Shown one piece after another: positions 52,250-64,000 of a DNA stretch of 64,000 nucleotides; position 1 is the first letter of the stretch; each line of letters opens with the position of its first letter. The stretch lies in NCBI GenBank assembly GCA_002099365.1, contig MSED01000001.1, positions 434,001 through 498,000 on the forward strand, given 5' to 3'. A program made the position numbers and the translations under genes. Under the pieces are notes generated by a model. The model worked only from the letters and a program-made list of their open reading frames with translations, was not told the origin of the DNA and did no database searches. Source of the DNA: Phialophora verrucosa. Lineage: Eukaryota; Ascomycota; Eurotiomycetes; Chaetothyriales; Herpotrichiellaceae.

Positions 52250-53041
52250 TCAGCTCGGACGGTCTCTGAGTGATTCTTGCGGAACCCGCGAGTGTTGGAT
52301 TCTGGCCGCTTGAAGATCGGCTATCTGGTCGTCCAGGACGGCAATCTCGACGTCGACTTTGAGGAGCTTGTCCAGGAGCAAATCCTCATACTCTTGGTCG
52401 GAAAGTGACTTCATGGGACTCAATGCCGCAATCTTGTTTCTGACGCCGGAAGCCACCTTGGAAAAGGGTGAGGAGCCTTGCATGGCATTTAGTCCTGTTT
52501 GCGACACGACCGCGATTACGCCGAGCATGATGCTTCCTGTCACCACGCTTCCTCGAGGCACTGGGAGTGGTCAGAAAGGCGCCCTCGTTAGCGATGCACT
52601 GCACCACTTACGGAAGGATGCAGCTACTGCCCCCGAACATGATCCTGCAATACCACTGGCGGCGATCTTGTGCAGGTTTTTGTCTTTCGAGAGTGGGCCT
52701 GAGAGCAACACAGTCCGGCAGTCTGGAATATGTCAGTTGGGAAGGAAGACTTGACGGACAGGCTCACGGACAGAAGAAGGTGCTTCCCGCAGTGAACCAT
52801 TGTGTCGCAGCTAAAGAAGTGTATGCCAACGGGCTTGAAGTCTGGATGAGGGTTCCAGCGATGCTTCCGTACGCCGCGCCACAAGCTCCTTTTGCAATAG
52901 TCAGTGGATCGTGGACGCGCTTCCCGTGTGTCGAGCAGGTCGCCTACCTGCGGCGGCTCCCACGTAGAGTGAAGGCACAAATGGCTTCCAGAATACGTCT
53001 CCTTTCACCGCAGCATGTGAAAGGCGCTGTTCCTCTGGCAT
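52250..53041 (-). CDS. Tim17/Tim22-like small membrane protein, four exons
   Basis: Exons 53041-52948, 52888-52772, 52722-52612 and 52560-52250 with introns of 59, 49 and 50-52 bp give 210 residues. Each junction keeps frame. The first ~130 residues form glycine-rich paired hydrophobic helices: YVGAAAGACGAAYGSIAG, then QWFTAGSTFFYCRTVLLSG, KIAASGIAGSCSGAVAAS and VTGSIMLGVIAVVSQ. This is the pattern of Tim17/Tim22/Tim23-type mitochondrial membrane proteins and relatives such as complex I subunit B14.7. A soluble tail follows with an acidic amphipathic helix (DQEYEDLLLDKLLKVDVEIAVLDDQIADLQ-like, ~165-194) that may form a coiled coil. The donor of intron 2 (T-GTCCGTG) is non-standard but is the only one that keeps both helices in frame. 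No specific orthologue is recognised. It is divergent from eIF4B. Confidence 0.72.
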
Positions 53042-53408
53042 GGTGACTTGTATGCACCGTAGACGCTGGGGGATAAATTGACGGGCGTGACGGCTGGATG
53101 GGTATTTGCGGAACGAAGACCCGCCAAGACCCCGGTTCTTTCCAGGACACGCTAAACCCAAACGGACAAAGATGGGGCTCCTGCCGCCTTTTGGCTACAG
53201 ATTCTCTTTCTTCAGACATTTCGTGCACATCCACTGCGCCGCCATCCACAAGGCCTCTGTTTCACCATCTATCACACACCCCCAACTTCCAACTACGGTC
53301 TAGTCGGAGTGCGTTCAAAGACGTACTTCTTCTCGACATCTTCAGTCGCTCATCCGATCAGTAGAGGTTGCACGATTTCCGTGCGACTGCTGAGATCCAA
53401 CCGCAATC
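53042..53408. promoter_or_regulatory. Divergent upstream region of the Tim17-like gene and eIF4B
   Basis: 367 bp between start codons; short pyrimidine-rich runs (TTCTCTTTCTTC, CTTCTTCTCG) face the eIF4B side. No other element was recognised. Confidence 0.4.
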
Positions 53409-55357
53409 ATGCGTATGACCACATATTGTCCCACGGCGCGAGCCCTGGGGATTCAAGGACCATGCGCTGACCGCTTGCAGCTCCTAAAAAGAACCAGAAG
53501 ATGTCCCTCGGGACCTTCTTGCAGGATGAGAGTGCGTCCTCCGAACAACGGACCTTGACCAATCCGGTTCACTGACTCTTGGTTGCAGACTATGGCTCCT
53601 GGGCCGACGAGATGGAGGACATGCCTCTCCCCTGTAAGGACCAGTCCTCGCCTGACGTAGTTGCGCTCAATGAGCTGAACTCCTGTTGACGATGTGGTGA
53701 AACAGCAGCGTCTGACTCGAGGCCGAGCTATGGATCAGATCGACGAGCCTTCAGCACCGCTACTGGCATGGGCAATGGCTATCAAGCAGGTTAGTACTAT
53801 TGTCATATTACGGATCCAATCACGATACTGATCTTGTGTCATTAACAGAACGCCGCGACATGTATCCTTCGCGCGAACAACTCCCCCTTCCCACCCAGCC
53901 TCCCTATACGGCTCACCTCGCAAACCTATCATTTGACGCTCTTCAAGGCGATGTGAGTGACTTCTTCAAAGATTGTGAAGTTACCAATGTCCGCATTGTG
54001 GAAGACAAGCTGGATCGCAAGCCCAAGGGATTCGGTTATGTGGAATTTGCGACATTGGACGGGCTCAAGGCTGCACTGGCTCTTAGCGGCAACAACTTGG
54101 CGGGCCGGCAGGTTCGCATCAGTGTTGCTGAACCACGTGAGTTGCTTGAGGCCGATAATTGTTGAAGTTACACTGACTTCTGGTGTAGCGAAAGAGCGAC
54201 AAGACACTCGAGACTTTAGTGACTGGTCGAGGAAAGGGCCGCTTCCAGATCTGCCAAACCAACGTCGAGTCTCCGAGAGACCTGGGGGCTACGGCGGACG
54301 GGGCTTTGCAAACGATAACGCGTCTGATGCTGGAAGTGAGCGAGGCAATCGGCGAGGGTTCGGAGGTGACGACGGTAAGGTCAGAGACTTCGGTAACTGG
54401 GAGAGAAAGGGGCCCTTGTCTCCAGTCACTCCTGGTCCAACCTCTCTCCGAGAGGGTGGACGCCAGGGAAGCAAGGAGGGCTACAATTTTCGCAAAAACT
54501 CGCCTTCTTGGGGCGAAGGGAGGTCTCAAGATGGATCTCGACCTCCACGCCGCGAATTCACCGAGCGCCCACCCCCTGAGCGACAGCCTACCGCATCTGA
54601 GCTCGATAGCCAGTGGCGCTCGCGAATGAGACCAGATGCTCCCAAAGCGCCCACTCCCGAAGCCAGCGAGCCGTCATCTCCTGTTCCTCCCGCAGCTCCA
54701 GCTACACGACCGAAACTCAACCTCCAGAAGAGAACAGTCTCGGAAGCCGAGCCAGTTGCTTCTCCCGGCCCCGTTTCAGACGCGAAGGCAAGCCCATTTG
54801 GGGCTGCTCGTCCGGTTGACACCGCAGCCAAGGAAAAAGAAGTGGAAGAGAAACGACAACTTGCTATTCGACAGAGAAAGGAAGCTGAAGACAAGGCCAA
54901 GGCCGAAAAGGCCGAGGAGAAGCGATTGGCAAGGGAAAAGGCCGGGTCGGAGAAGGAAAAGGCCAAGGACGTTCCCACCAACGAAAGCAACGAGCCCAAT
55001 GAACGAAAAGAACCTGAGGCAGAAGACGAGGAGAGCGAAGAACCTGCGCAACCCACCCCTAAATTTGACATTTTACGACGAGCTGATTCCGGCATGAATG
55101 ATATGGTTGCTGATGAGGACAACGATGACGGTGAAGAGCAGGTACAACCGACCAACGACAAAGCAGTGAAGCCCAAGGAGATTGTACGAATACCAACAGC
55201 TGGCAAGGCCAACGGCTCCTGGAGGAACGGCGCAGCGACTCAACCCCCTGCAAAGAGCACCGCGGCAGAAGTCGAAGAGGATGGCTGGAGTACCGTCTCG
55301 AAGCCGAAGAAGCAGAGCAACCGCCGATACGGACCAGCCAGGGCAGCTGCCTCCTGA
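53409..55357 (+). CDS. TIF3: Translation initiation factor eIF4B homologue (Tif3/Sce3 type), six exons
   Basis: Exons 53409-53412, 53481-53531, 53589-53633, 53706-53789, 53849-54136 and 54189-55357 give 546 residues. The start codon plus one base form a 4-nt first coding exon; joining yields MPPKKNQKMSLGTFLQDE, then NYGSWADEMEDMPLP, the conserved N-terminus of fungal eIF4B. A single RRM spans ~75-157, with RNP2-like AHLANLSF and RNP1 KGFGYVEF. Next come two repeats of the eIF4B type, RDFSDWSRKGPLPD and RDFGNWERKGPLSP, then an Arg/Gly/Pro-rich region and a highly charged coiled-coil-like segment (KEAEDKAKAEKAEEKRLARE). The tail ends EDGWSTVSKPKKQSNRRYG. The factor stimulates eIF4A helicase and mRNA loading on the 40S ribosome. 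The first exon is inferred from homology and a GTATGA donor. Confidence 0.9.
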
Positions 55358-56116
55358 GAACCTGGCATGGTCGAATTCGGGTTATTAACTGGCCGGCCCC
55401 TCTCGGCATTTGCCGTGTCAGAGGCTCCTCCTCGACTGCCTTGTACACCACCTTGTTCTCTTGCCATCTCTGGTCGATCTCTGCTTTCGAAGTACAGCCG
55501 GAGGGAAGGCAGATCTTAGCAATTTTGGCTATTCTCAATCGTTATTGCTTTTCGAGCATTGAGGAGTCGGCCGGCGGAAAAAGCGTGGCTTCGGATGATA
55601 ACAAGCGCCGTTGCAAAGACGGGCATCTGAGGCATGATGAGGGTCGGAAAATTGAAGAGACAGGCTCTCGACTTGTACCTACGCACGTCCACTCAAGGCT
55701 GGGTCATGGGGGCCAGCAGATCACAAAGCTTTCTAGAAGGCTCACTCATAGAATAAATACTTCACTTTGACAATTCGTGTTTCGACCGGAATTCGCTGGC
55801 TGGCTCAAGTTGGGCCGATGTTTAGAATTGCTCGATCAATACAGCGACAGCACAGTCAATCAACGACGCAGTCGACCACTCCCATTGAGGAGCCGTTTCT
55901 ATTGCTTGTACCGAGTACTTATACATAGTCGACTGCCCTGCCCTGGGCGAACTTCCAACCAATCAGAAGTGAAGTGAGAGTGACCGCTGCCAAGGCCACA
56001 GCGCCAGTTTCGGTGACTCTTAGTATCAAAAAGTCCTCGCTCGAACTCGAACAGTAGCTCAAACCGGAATCATCGCAGCCGCTGCTCCTCGCTACGATCG
56101 AAATGGAGAGGAAGCA
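55358..56116. promoter_or_regulatory. Intergenic: eIF4B 3' flank and TFC3 upstream region
   Basis: 759 bp between two plus-strand genes. Short frames at 55441-55770 and 55777-55977 lack coding character. Nothing distinctive was found. Confidence 0.45.
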
Positions 56117-59100
56117 ATGGCGAAGACTCTTGATTCTCTGATAGAATTCCTGGTTGGCGAAATCGCAGCCCAATTCCAAGGTAATGGACTTCACTTATTC
56201 CTCGCGCCATGGTCAGATTTGCGCGCCGATGGCCTCGGTATCACGAGCGGCTTTGCCCCACCACCATGCATCTCTTCCCTGATGAGTTACAAGAGGGCTG
56301 ACTCGCTCCTCTCTGGATAGGCTTGACTGTCAATGATATTGCGAAATCGATCTCCGCTTTCTATGCTGGTTCTGCGAAAGAGCTTGGTTCGGATTCGCCT
56401 TCGGAGCCAACAACCGCAGACCGACGCGTCACCGTCGACCGAGCCATCCTCTCCAAGGTCTGGTTATGGCTCGGTCGACACCCAGACGTGTCTATCGGGG
56501 ACAATGCACGTTACAACAAGACACCCTTGGCTCAGGTCGAGTCAGAATTTCCCGGATATGTCGATTACAGTGTTATAGGCGGCCAGCCTCCAGTTGAACG
56601 CGCTGGCGGTCCCAGTGGTTCGCACCAGGCCAGCGCCAAAATCGAGGAGCAACCAAAGAATAGGAGAGCACGCACCGCTGAAGGCCCACGCATCCGTCTC
56701 AAAGAAGAAAGTCTCTACCAGGCGATATGTGGACACCCTCCAGATGCCAGAAGAGTTGCGCCTCTGGAATTCGCGCTCCTGACTTACATCACGGCGACAC
56801 GATCCGATGGGATCCTTCAGGGAGAACTTATCAGATTATCTGGTCAAGACAAGCGTTCTGTACCGAAGCGAACAGACGCGCTCCATAGCAAGGGCTACAT
56901 CATCAAGGAGGCCGTCTTTCACAGAGGTCTTCGAACCAGTCGTCTTACGCTGAAGAAGTTTGCAAGATCTCATGCTGCCAGCACCGACACATCCCACGGC
57001 CACGGTACCATGCTGAGACACGTTGTTCGAAGAATATTTGACATACTGGCGAACCAAAGTCTTATACCCCAAAGCAGGCTAGCTGAAGAATTGAGTCTCC
57101 AGTCCTCGGCGAAGTCGGCTGTGCTTCAGAAAATCATACGGCGACTCGAGAAGCTCAAGCTTGTCAAACGGGTTCGGACAGCAGTCGGTCCATCTGCGAC
57201 CTCCGGCGACTTGCAGCATTTTGTGCAGCTCTTGCGTCATGCCAGCCCTGAAGATTTAGAGAAATTCAACACTGAGCAACTGTCATTGGACCAGACGCTC
57301 GAAGAATTGAGCGGAAATTTAGAATGTCTCCCTGGCATCAGCCCTGCAGAGTCTCCGGCGGCTGCTGAGGATGAAGAAGATTTGCAAGTCCCGCCTAAAA
57401 AGGCAGCCTGGAACCCCGATCGCTTGATGTCTAATATGCTGGTAGAGGCTGTTCAATCCGCCGGCAGACATGGTCTGTCCAATTCTGTATGTCATTGATC
57501 GTTCTGCATTTTCAGTGATGCTAATCACAACGACAGAGCGCACGGCACATGATCACGGGCGATTTTGTGCGCCGTCAAGTAGAAGCCCTCCTACACCGCG
57601 TCTCTTGCGAGTCCTTGGTTGTCCAACCGCCACATCTTCGACATCTTGCTATTGTTCGCCATGCCGTAACAGAGGACGGTATTACAAGATGGATTCACTA
57701 CTCATGGAACGAGTTCAAGGAATGGGCTGCAGAAACAAGCATTGATCTCTCAGCAATTCCAGGCTCTAAGCAGGCACTAAAGTCTTTGAGGCAACAAGAG
57801 GCTGACGTCCGTGGTGATGTTGCGGCCGAACATACCTCCAACCCTGATGAGTTCGGTTTTCCTGTCCAGAACTCGCCGCCGCTCCAAGTGAGGGGAGGTG
57901 AGGCCAACTTTTCTAGTCTTGTCCAGGCGGCCGCGGCTGGAGACGTCGCACCACGAAGGGGAGAGCTAGTCATTGCTAAGAGGGGGACAAACCTTGTCCT
58001 CGATATGCGCGATGAACTGCCGGCCTTGCCTCGTACCTCGGATCGACCTCCTCGTCCGATAGCGAGATCCCAGGCGCCCTCAGGTTCTCGACAACCGCCG
58101 AATCGGAAGACGACCACCGCTGACAAGGTTGAAGTCCCTCTCGGCCGTCCCCGTAAATACATGCGTGGCACCGAGAAATTCTGGCGTATGCAATTCAAGC
58201 AAGCGAGACTGGGTGCCGGTCGCGACGAGGACACCGTGAGGAAGGGGAACATGAGAGATCCAGTTGTCAAAGCCTTGTACGCCGGTCGTCCCGCGGACTT
58301 TGATCGAACGTTGGTCGAGGCACTCGACGCGAGATTGCCCGTCCCTCTCAGCCCAGAGGAGATAGGCGAGGACTGGATAGCTTCGACAAAAAACATCCTT
58401 GGTCGTTCGTCGGAAGGCGTCTATATGTCCCCGAGCGGCTTGCGTTGGGACAATTTCGGAAAGCTTTCTCGTGTTATGATTGTCAAAACACCACGTCTGG
58501 CCTCACTTGATTTGATTGACAGAAGCGAGGTCCATCCGTGGCAACGTTGGCCATCCAGCGCATCACACAGCTTTGCGTACCAGCGATACTACCCGAGCAT
58601 GTCAGCCAAGCCGCGTCGCCTTCCACGCCCACCATGCAACCAGAAGCCTCGCATAGAGACGGAACCTAGCGCGACACCTGAGCAGAATACGCCAGGACCA
58701 CACTTGGATGTAATCTATGCGAAACCGGCCGAGGCAACAAGGCCTTCTTCTGGCCTCAATGCGCCTCTCCACAACGATGTCCCAATCGATTTAACGAGGA
58801 CTTCAACTGATGAAGAGCAAGCTCTTCTACAACAGCACCCTGATGGTGCAAAAGGAGCTTCGTCGGATGTCACCCCGGTTGACACTGTTTCCAGCGAACA
58901 GAAACAGATCAGCCAGAACCACAACGGAAGCGTACCTGACAAGGTCAGCATTTCAGAGGCACCAACTCCGCCGGAAGATATAAGCATCCGGACGCCGCCT
59001 GTCAGACCACCACGAAAGCGCAAGCCAACGGAAAAGGCCGGCCAGATGTTAGAAGCTAAGCAAGCTAGAAACATGCGCGTGTCCCCCGAGGCAAGATCAA

Positions 59101-62100
59101 GGTCTCCCGAAGGATCTAGGACTGTGCAGGTTGCGGACAGAATGGAAATGCCGGAAGACGTTGATCCCTTGGCAGGTATGGTGGCAGCTGCTGTTTCACC
59201 GAGCTCTTCTGCTACAGTGCAACTACCAGACGAACCTGCAGCATTGCAGGGCAATGTCTCTGGTAGTAGACCTCCCACAGCGGCGCCAAACAAAAAATCT
59301 ACACCAGCACGACGGAAGGACACAAGCGTACCCCCCGAAGTCGAAGGTTTACGTACACCTGCGAAACAGAAACGTAATAACGTGGCCCATGCTATGTGTC
59401 GCAAGATCGTGCTGGAGCTCGTTAAGATGTCAGCTGGAGCTGTCCCTAATGATCATATTACCTTGAGGCGAATTTCGGCCGCCCGGTGGCAAGAAGCCGG
59501 AGAGGAGGACAAACCTTTGCTTAAGACCATGAAAGCAGCGGTCAAGTCATTGTGCGAGTCGGGCAAATTGAAGTCGACAACATTCAGCTTTCGAGGCAAG
59601 TCAACCACAATGGTCAAAGGTTCAGTGATCTTCCTGCCGAGTATACACCCTGAGTCCCAGTTAGTTGAGGACGTCAAGCAGGCGATCAAAGACGCCCACC
59701 CTGTGGATTACATCCCGCCGGAATGGGTTGCTGAGGGATGCCGCCCACCTCTTTTCAATAAGAATGCCCCAAGCAGAGGCCCTGACGTCGAGGATGAGAT
59801 GCAAGCGCCCGCAACCAGAAGACTGCGGGCCGCTTCGACTGACCCCGACGAGGGGCCCACGAAGCGAGCACGAAGAGCTTCATCCGCAGCAACGGATATA
59901 GGAATGGCGCCCGTGGTTGATGTACACACTGGGGTCCAATCGAAGCCACCACTTGAACCACTGCCAGAGACTGCTGCAACAGGCTTCCTCACACTGAAAG
60001 TCCCTTCCCTTGGTTCACATCCCGCTTGTCAACTCTATGCCTGGCGGACCACATGCCCCGTCACCGCTCTGCTGTCCGATGCGTCGTATAGGAACCCTTG
60101 GAGGTCGAAGAGTGTTCAAGTGAAGACACGTCGAAAAAGAATCCGGAACGTGGAATCCCAGTTGCCGGGTAAACTTCTTTGGAGGAATTTCCCTTCGTCA
60201 CTCGATGACGTTCTGCAGCTTCCCGGTCTGAAACTGAACTTTGGGCAATTCGTATCAGAAGGATTGGGTCCAAATTGGGAACGCTTTGCATGTGAGGTGG
60301 AGGGTGTCCGTGCTTGGGAAGAACAGGAATCAGAGTCTGCCTCCGCGGCGAGGTCGCAATACGCATTCATCAATCACATCATCCCTGAAGCATTGTACGC
60401 TGATGCAGAGATCCCCACAGTGTTTGGATTCGAAGCGCTTGTCCACTTCGACCAGGATGGCACGGAACTGCAAAGTGCATATCCGCCCGCCGAATCATGG
60501 CCAACATTTGTAGAAGCTCTACGTGCTTCGCCTGAAGCAGCCTCACAGATTGCTGGAGTGGATGCTTCTGTCTTGCAAACAATGCCGCCTCCACCGCCTC
60601 CCAAAGCTACTCAGCCTCTTCATGGGCCTCGACGGACTAGTCGGGTCCCTAAACGAAAGTTGGTCGAGGACAATGTTTTCTTCGACCCTGTATTGGATGC
60701 TGCGCTTGAACCTGCACCGAAGCGACGCAGAAGAGCAACCGAGGCTTCGAGGAAAGCACCCGGACCTGCTGGCAACAGTGCTCCAAGACGCAAGGCTCTT
60801 CCAGCCTTTACCACTGCGGCTCGAGGCACCACGCAAGGCGAGAGATGGACCCAGAACATGTCAGAAGACCGGATCCAGCGGATCGTCGTGTCCGTTGTCG
60901 TCGTTCGCGCACTCGCTGGCGGAATCAAGGCGTCCATCAACTGGCCGATTGTTATGACGCTATTCCCAAAAAGCAAAGAACTCTTCATCAGGACTAGCTG
61001 GGAGACCTTGTCAACCAAGCGCAGCGCAAACACCCAGGCTCTCTCTGAAGAGTTTCAGGGCAAGTATATCGAAGCCCTGGAATCTGGCGATGCTCCGTCC
61101 TTCAACTCGGAGGATGTCGAGGCCACAGATTGGCCCGCCATAGTCGAATGGGCCCTGGCGAACCTCGACGACGCTGGCTTGAAACACGTTGCAGAGTTTA
61201 CGGAAGTGAAACTTCCAGAAAAGCGTGAGGATTTCTTGAATGATTATGGCCTGGAATTCGACGAACCCAAACGGCACTACAGTTTCGCAACAAGACCATT
61301 CGCCCCAGCTAATGAGGAAATCGCCAAATCCTCTGTTTTCGGCATAGACTACACGTCTTCAACCCAAACGTCTATCCTCCAGCGTCATCAAAATTCCGAA
61401 ACAGAAGTCGGCAAGATTCCAGAGCTTCGCCTTGCAAAATCCTGGGTTCTGTCTGCAGTCCTCTCCCCCTCCTCGACATTCAATCCTTTGCTCGCTCACG
61501 CTAAGCTTTCGACTCTATCCTCAACTCCCAGGGACTGCGAACGTCTCCTCGGCCAGGCGGTGAAACTCCTCGAAGATGCGAAGGTTATCCAAAGAGTACC
61601 CCAGAAACGCCAAATTGGTTACACCGACCCCAGCGGCATGCGCGCCTGGGAAGCTCATCCGGGACTCCTCGGTCGCTTCGAGGCGCTCGGGCTGGTTCCA
61701 GAGACGCTCCATCGGGCAATCGAGTTCAAACGTCGGATTCTGGACCGTGCCTTCGCAACGGGCAATACGGTTATTCTGGAGAAAGAGGAACCGCCCCCGG
61801 CCGCGGAGATGTTCGCAGTGCTGAATCTCCTGGCGCAGGGGCAAATGGAAGCGAGGCCAGGCCAGGACGTGCCCCGCACCAGGTATGGGTTTGATCATGA
61901 GAGGGCTGGGTATCGGACGAGAGCATTGGACAAGCAAGCCTTGGGATTTGGTGTTGAACTTCGCCCTACGAAGGAATATGCCCTTGGCGACCCCATGGTC
62001 GACGCGAGGGGAGTCCCCATTCCCAGGGGCGAGGCTGATGAGGAGAGACGACCCATCCCTCCTTGGGTGGATATCCACGGGAACGTAAACATGCAAATGT

Positions 62101-62339
62101 GGGAGACTTTCCTGGCTGGCTTGATGGGTTTGGTAGCGCAGATGCCGGGTATTTCAGCAAGAGATGTTTCCAAAGCGGTTGGGAATGCGCTGGAGATGGC
62201 GGAGATGGAGATGATCCTGGGATGGGCTCAACAGGGTGGGTTTGTGAAGTTGGATGAGAGGACGAGGGGATATCAGACAGCGGCATGGTGGTGGTTATGC
62301 ATGGACAAAGCCGGACCGGTGGCGGCGCAATTGGTTTAG
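56117..62339 (+). CDS. TFC3: Transcription factor TFIIIC B-block-binding subunit (Tfc3/tau138), three exons
   Basis: Exons 56117-56180, 56321-57486 and 57537-62339 with introns of 140 and 50 bp give 2010 residues. The B-block-binding winged helix is at ~165-235 (EFALLTYITATRSDGILQGELIRLSGQDKRSV...), the hallmark of the largest TFIIIC subunit, which reads the internal B box of tRNA genes and recruits TFIIIB and Pol III. Junctions restore QFQGLTVNDIAKSI and HGLSNSSARHMITGDF. The middle third (~770-1250 by position) is disordered, Pro/Ser/Lys-rich with nuclear-localisation-like PPRKRKPTEK. Further winged-helix-like segments follow (MCRKIVLELVKMSAGAV; SEDRIQRIVVSVVVVRAL), and the C-terminus has LGWAQQGGFVKLDERTRGY. 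It is longer than yeast Tfc3 (about 1160 residues), as is common in filamentous fungi. Confidence 0.9.
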
Positions 62340-62886
62340 AACAATGGGCGATTGTACTGCACGATCAACGGAGGGACAACACTGATGCTCATGGTTTCAT
62401 TGTCAGGACCACAGAACTGCATAGCACGCCGCATGGGAGGTTGATTATCGCAAAGGCGGCGGACCGGGCCAGAGGATTCTGTACCACGAATGTGACAACA
62501 TTGTTCAAGCATAAGCTCCAGCACGATGCCTCCTCCACCCAGTAACTGCAACTTTGAAAGTAGAATTCAAGCGAGCACGAGAATGCGACTGGTGACTGCT
62601 CGTTGATGTGTTCGTGGCGCCGCGTCACCTGCTCGTGAATTTGAATCTCCAACTGTCGGCGAGGCTGGCGGCTGCATATTGAACGGAATGTAAAGTGAAA
62701 GAACCGGTCATCATCCCAGCATAATTTGTTGAAAGCGCCTTTCTATCTTCCTTTCCAAAACCCGACACCGTCAATGTTGCACATAATCGTCTCGCAGTAA
62801 AGGCAAATGCTACGCCAGCTGCGCGCACCGCGATTAGCCGCGACTGCTTTCCCCCTCCATAAAGGCGTTCGACCGTCGCCGTCACC
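62340..62886. promoter_or_regulatory. Intergenic: TFC3 3' flank and DDB1 upstream region
   Basis: 547 bp between two plus-strand genes; no structure or coding frame that I can support. Confidence 0.45.
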
Positions 62887-64000
62887 ATGTCCTATATCAG
62901 CGCGGTCCATCCTCCGAGCGGTGTCCGGCTTGCCATCAAGCTAAACTTCCTCGAACCGGGCGTGGACACTCTCATTGTCGCGTGAGCAGCTTCTCAGGCT
63001 CTGCACAGGGCCGCTTCACTGACCCGATCATGTAGGAAAGCCAGCCAACTCCACCTCTACGAGCAAGGGCCCGAGGGCCTGAGGCTTTTGCACACCAAGT
63101 CCGTCTATGGCTACGTTACGATCCTAGAAAAGATCCGTCCGGCCGCCTCCGAGACCGACCTCCTCTTTGTCGGCACCGATCGTTACCAGTATTTTACCTG
63201 TTCATGGAATGCAACCACCGCACAGCTGCAGACTGAGCAGAGCTATGTCGATCTCGCAGACAAAGCGCTACGCAGCTCACAGGAGGCGGACAGATGCCAC
63301 CTCGATCCTACGCGACGCTTCATGTCCCTCGAACTGTATGACGGAGTGGTATCGGTCCTGCCCTTCGTTCAGACTTCTCACAAGCGGGTGAAGAGAGAGA
63401 GCAATACAAAGCCACAGGCCGGGACATTGGGCGAGCCGGTGCAGGTTAGGATCGAGGAACTGTTGACACGCTCGTCCGCTTTCCTGGAAACCGACCCCGA
63501 CTCGCAAGATAACCCTAAGCTTGCCATTCTGTGGGAAGACAATTTGGAGAACCCCCAATTGGTGCTGCGGGAACTGAAATATCGAGCCGGCGGAGAGCAG
63601 GCCTCTGCAGAACTAGAAAGAGTGGCCGAGCTGAAAGGCGAACAGCTCGACAAGGGAGTCAGCCACCTCATCCCAGTCTCTGTGCCCTACAGTGGCTTCC
63701 TCATCCTCGGCGACAATGCCATTCGATACGTTGACCGCGATCTCACCAATGTCATCATCCAGCCTCTGGATGACCAGTCCACCATTTGGACATGCTGGAC
63801 CAAGGTCGACGAGCACCGGTGGCTCCTCGCGGATGATTATGGCAGGCTATTCTTCTTGATGATTGAGACCAGCTTTTCCGGCGTTACATCATGGAGACTG
63901 GACCCTGTCGGAGTGGTCTCAAAGGCGTCGTGCTTAGTCTATCTAGATGCAGGCTATGTCTTTGTCGGCTCGCATTCAGGCGACTCGCAGGTGGTCCACA
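62887..64000 (+). CDS. DDB1: UV-damaged DNA-binding protein DDB1 homologue (N-terminal part, cut by right edge)
   Basis: Exon 1 is 62887-62981, a 54-bp intron (GTGAGC...TGTAG) follows, and exon 2 starts at 63036 and stays open to the window end, giving about 353 residues so far. The start MSYISAVHPPSGVRLAIKLNF and the junction DTLIVAKASQLHLYEQGPEG, then TKSVYGYVTILEKIRP, match the first beta-propeller of DDB1/MMS1_N proteins. Later segments (RRFMSLELYDGVVSVLPF, IPYSGFLILGDNAIRYV-like, HRWLLADDYGRLFFLMIE) continue the blades in the expected order. DDB1 is the adaptor of CUL4 ubiquitin ligases, used in nucleotide excision repair and, in Neurospora, for DIM-5/DCAF26-dependent heterochromatin (DCDC). 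The ATG has a CACC context. About two thirds of the protein lies beyond the window. Confidence 0.93.

Noticed and set aside
54526..55212. 228-codon Ser/Leu-rich minus-strand frame within eIF4B
   Set aside because: It is the complement of the Glu/Lys-rich coiled-coil region, which naturally reads as Ser/Leu/Phe on the other strand.

Overview
The window is nuclear DNA of a filamentous ascomycete (Pezizomycotina). The evidence is: short introns (46-140 bp) with GT..AG ends interrupting compact genes, a Zn2Cys6 regulator, a fused CnxE molybdenum-cofactor enzyme, a PDR-type ABC transporter, an Arb1 RNAi-chaperone subunit and fungal-style versions of core genes. I could not place it below class level. 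Every exon structure here was worked out by eye, requiring GT/AG ends, reading-frame continuity and agreement with conserved family sequence; none has transcript support.

Left part (1-18.8 kb), mostly core metabolism and gene expression: the end of a DUF676-type lipase/esterase; cnxE (molybdenum cofactor, with a His-rich linker); a two-exon cytochrome P450; the mitochondrial RNA polymerase RPO41; a three-exon Gfo/Idh/MocA oxidoreductase divergent from it; RNA polymerase III subunit Rpc37/Rpc5; and, divergent from that, the large sulfite reductase beta subunit, whose start codon lies in a 31-nt first exon.

Middle part (19-34 kb), an accessory-looking block: a SAM methyltransferase, a caleosin/peroxygenase, a Zn2Cys6 transcription factor, an intronless GC-rich FAD monooxygenase, a small membrane protein preceded by a long AC microsatellite, and a ten-exon PDR ABC transporter. 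The gene content (regulator, oxygenases, methyltransferase, exporter) resembles a small detoxification or secondary-metabolism neighbourhood, but no backbone synthase is present, so joint function is only a hypothesis. A possible broken coding relic lies between the regulator and the monooxygenase.

Right part (35-64 kb), again housekeeping: CLP1 (mRNA 3'-end/tRNA processing), inositol polyphosphate multikinase divergent from arb1, the 9.2-kb intronless FMP27/BLTP2 bridge-like lipid-transfer gene, a four-exon Tim17-like small membrane protein divergent from an eIF4B homologue with a 4-nt first coding exon, the TFIIIC subunit TFC3, and the beginning of DDB1, cut by the right edge.

Several genes are arranged head-to-head with shared promoter regions (RPO41/oxidoreductase, RPC37/sulfite reductase, methyltransferase/caleosin, ABC transporter/CLP1, IPMK/arb1, Tim17-like/eIF4B). 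No tRNA, rRNA, transposon or CRISPR array was recognised.
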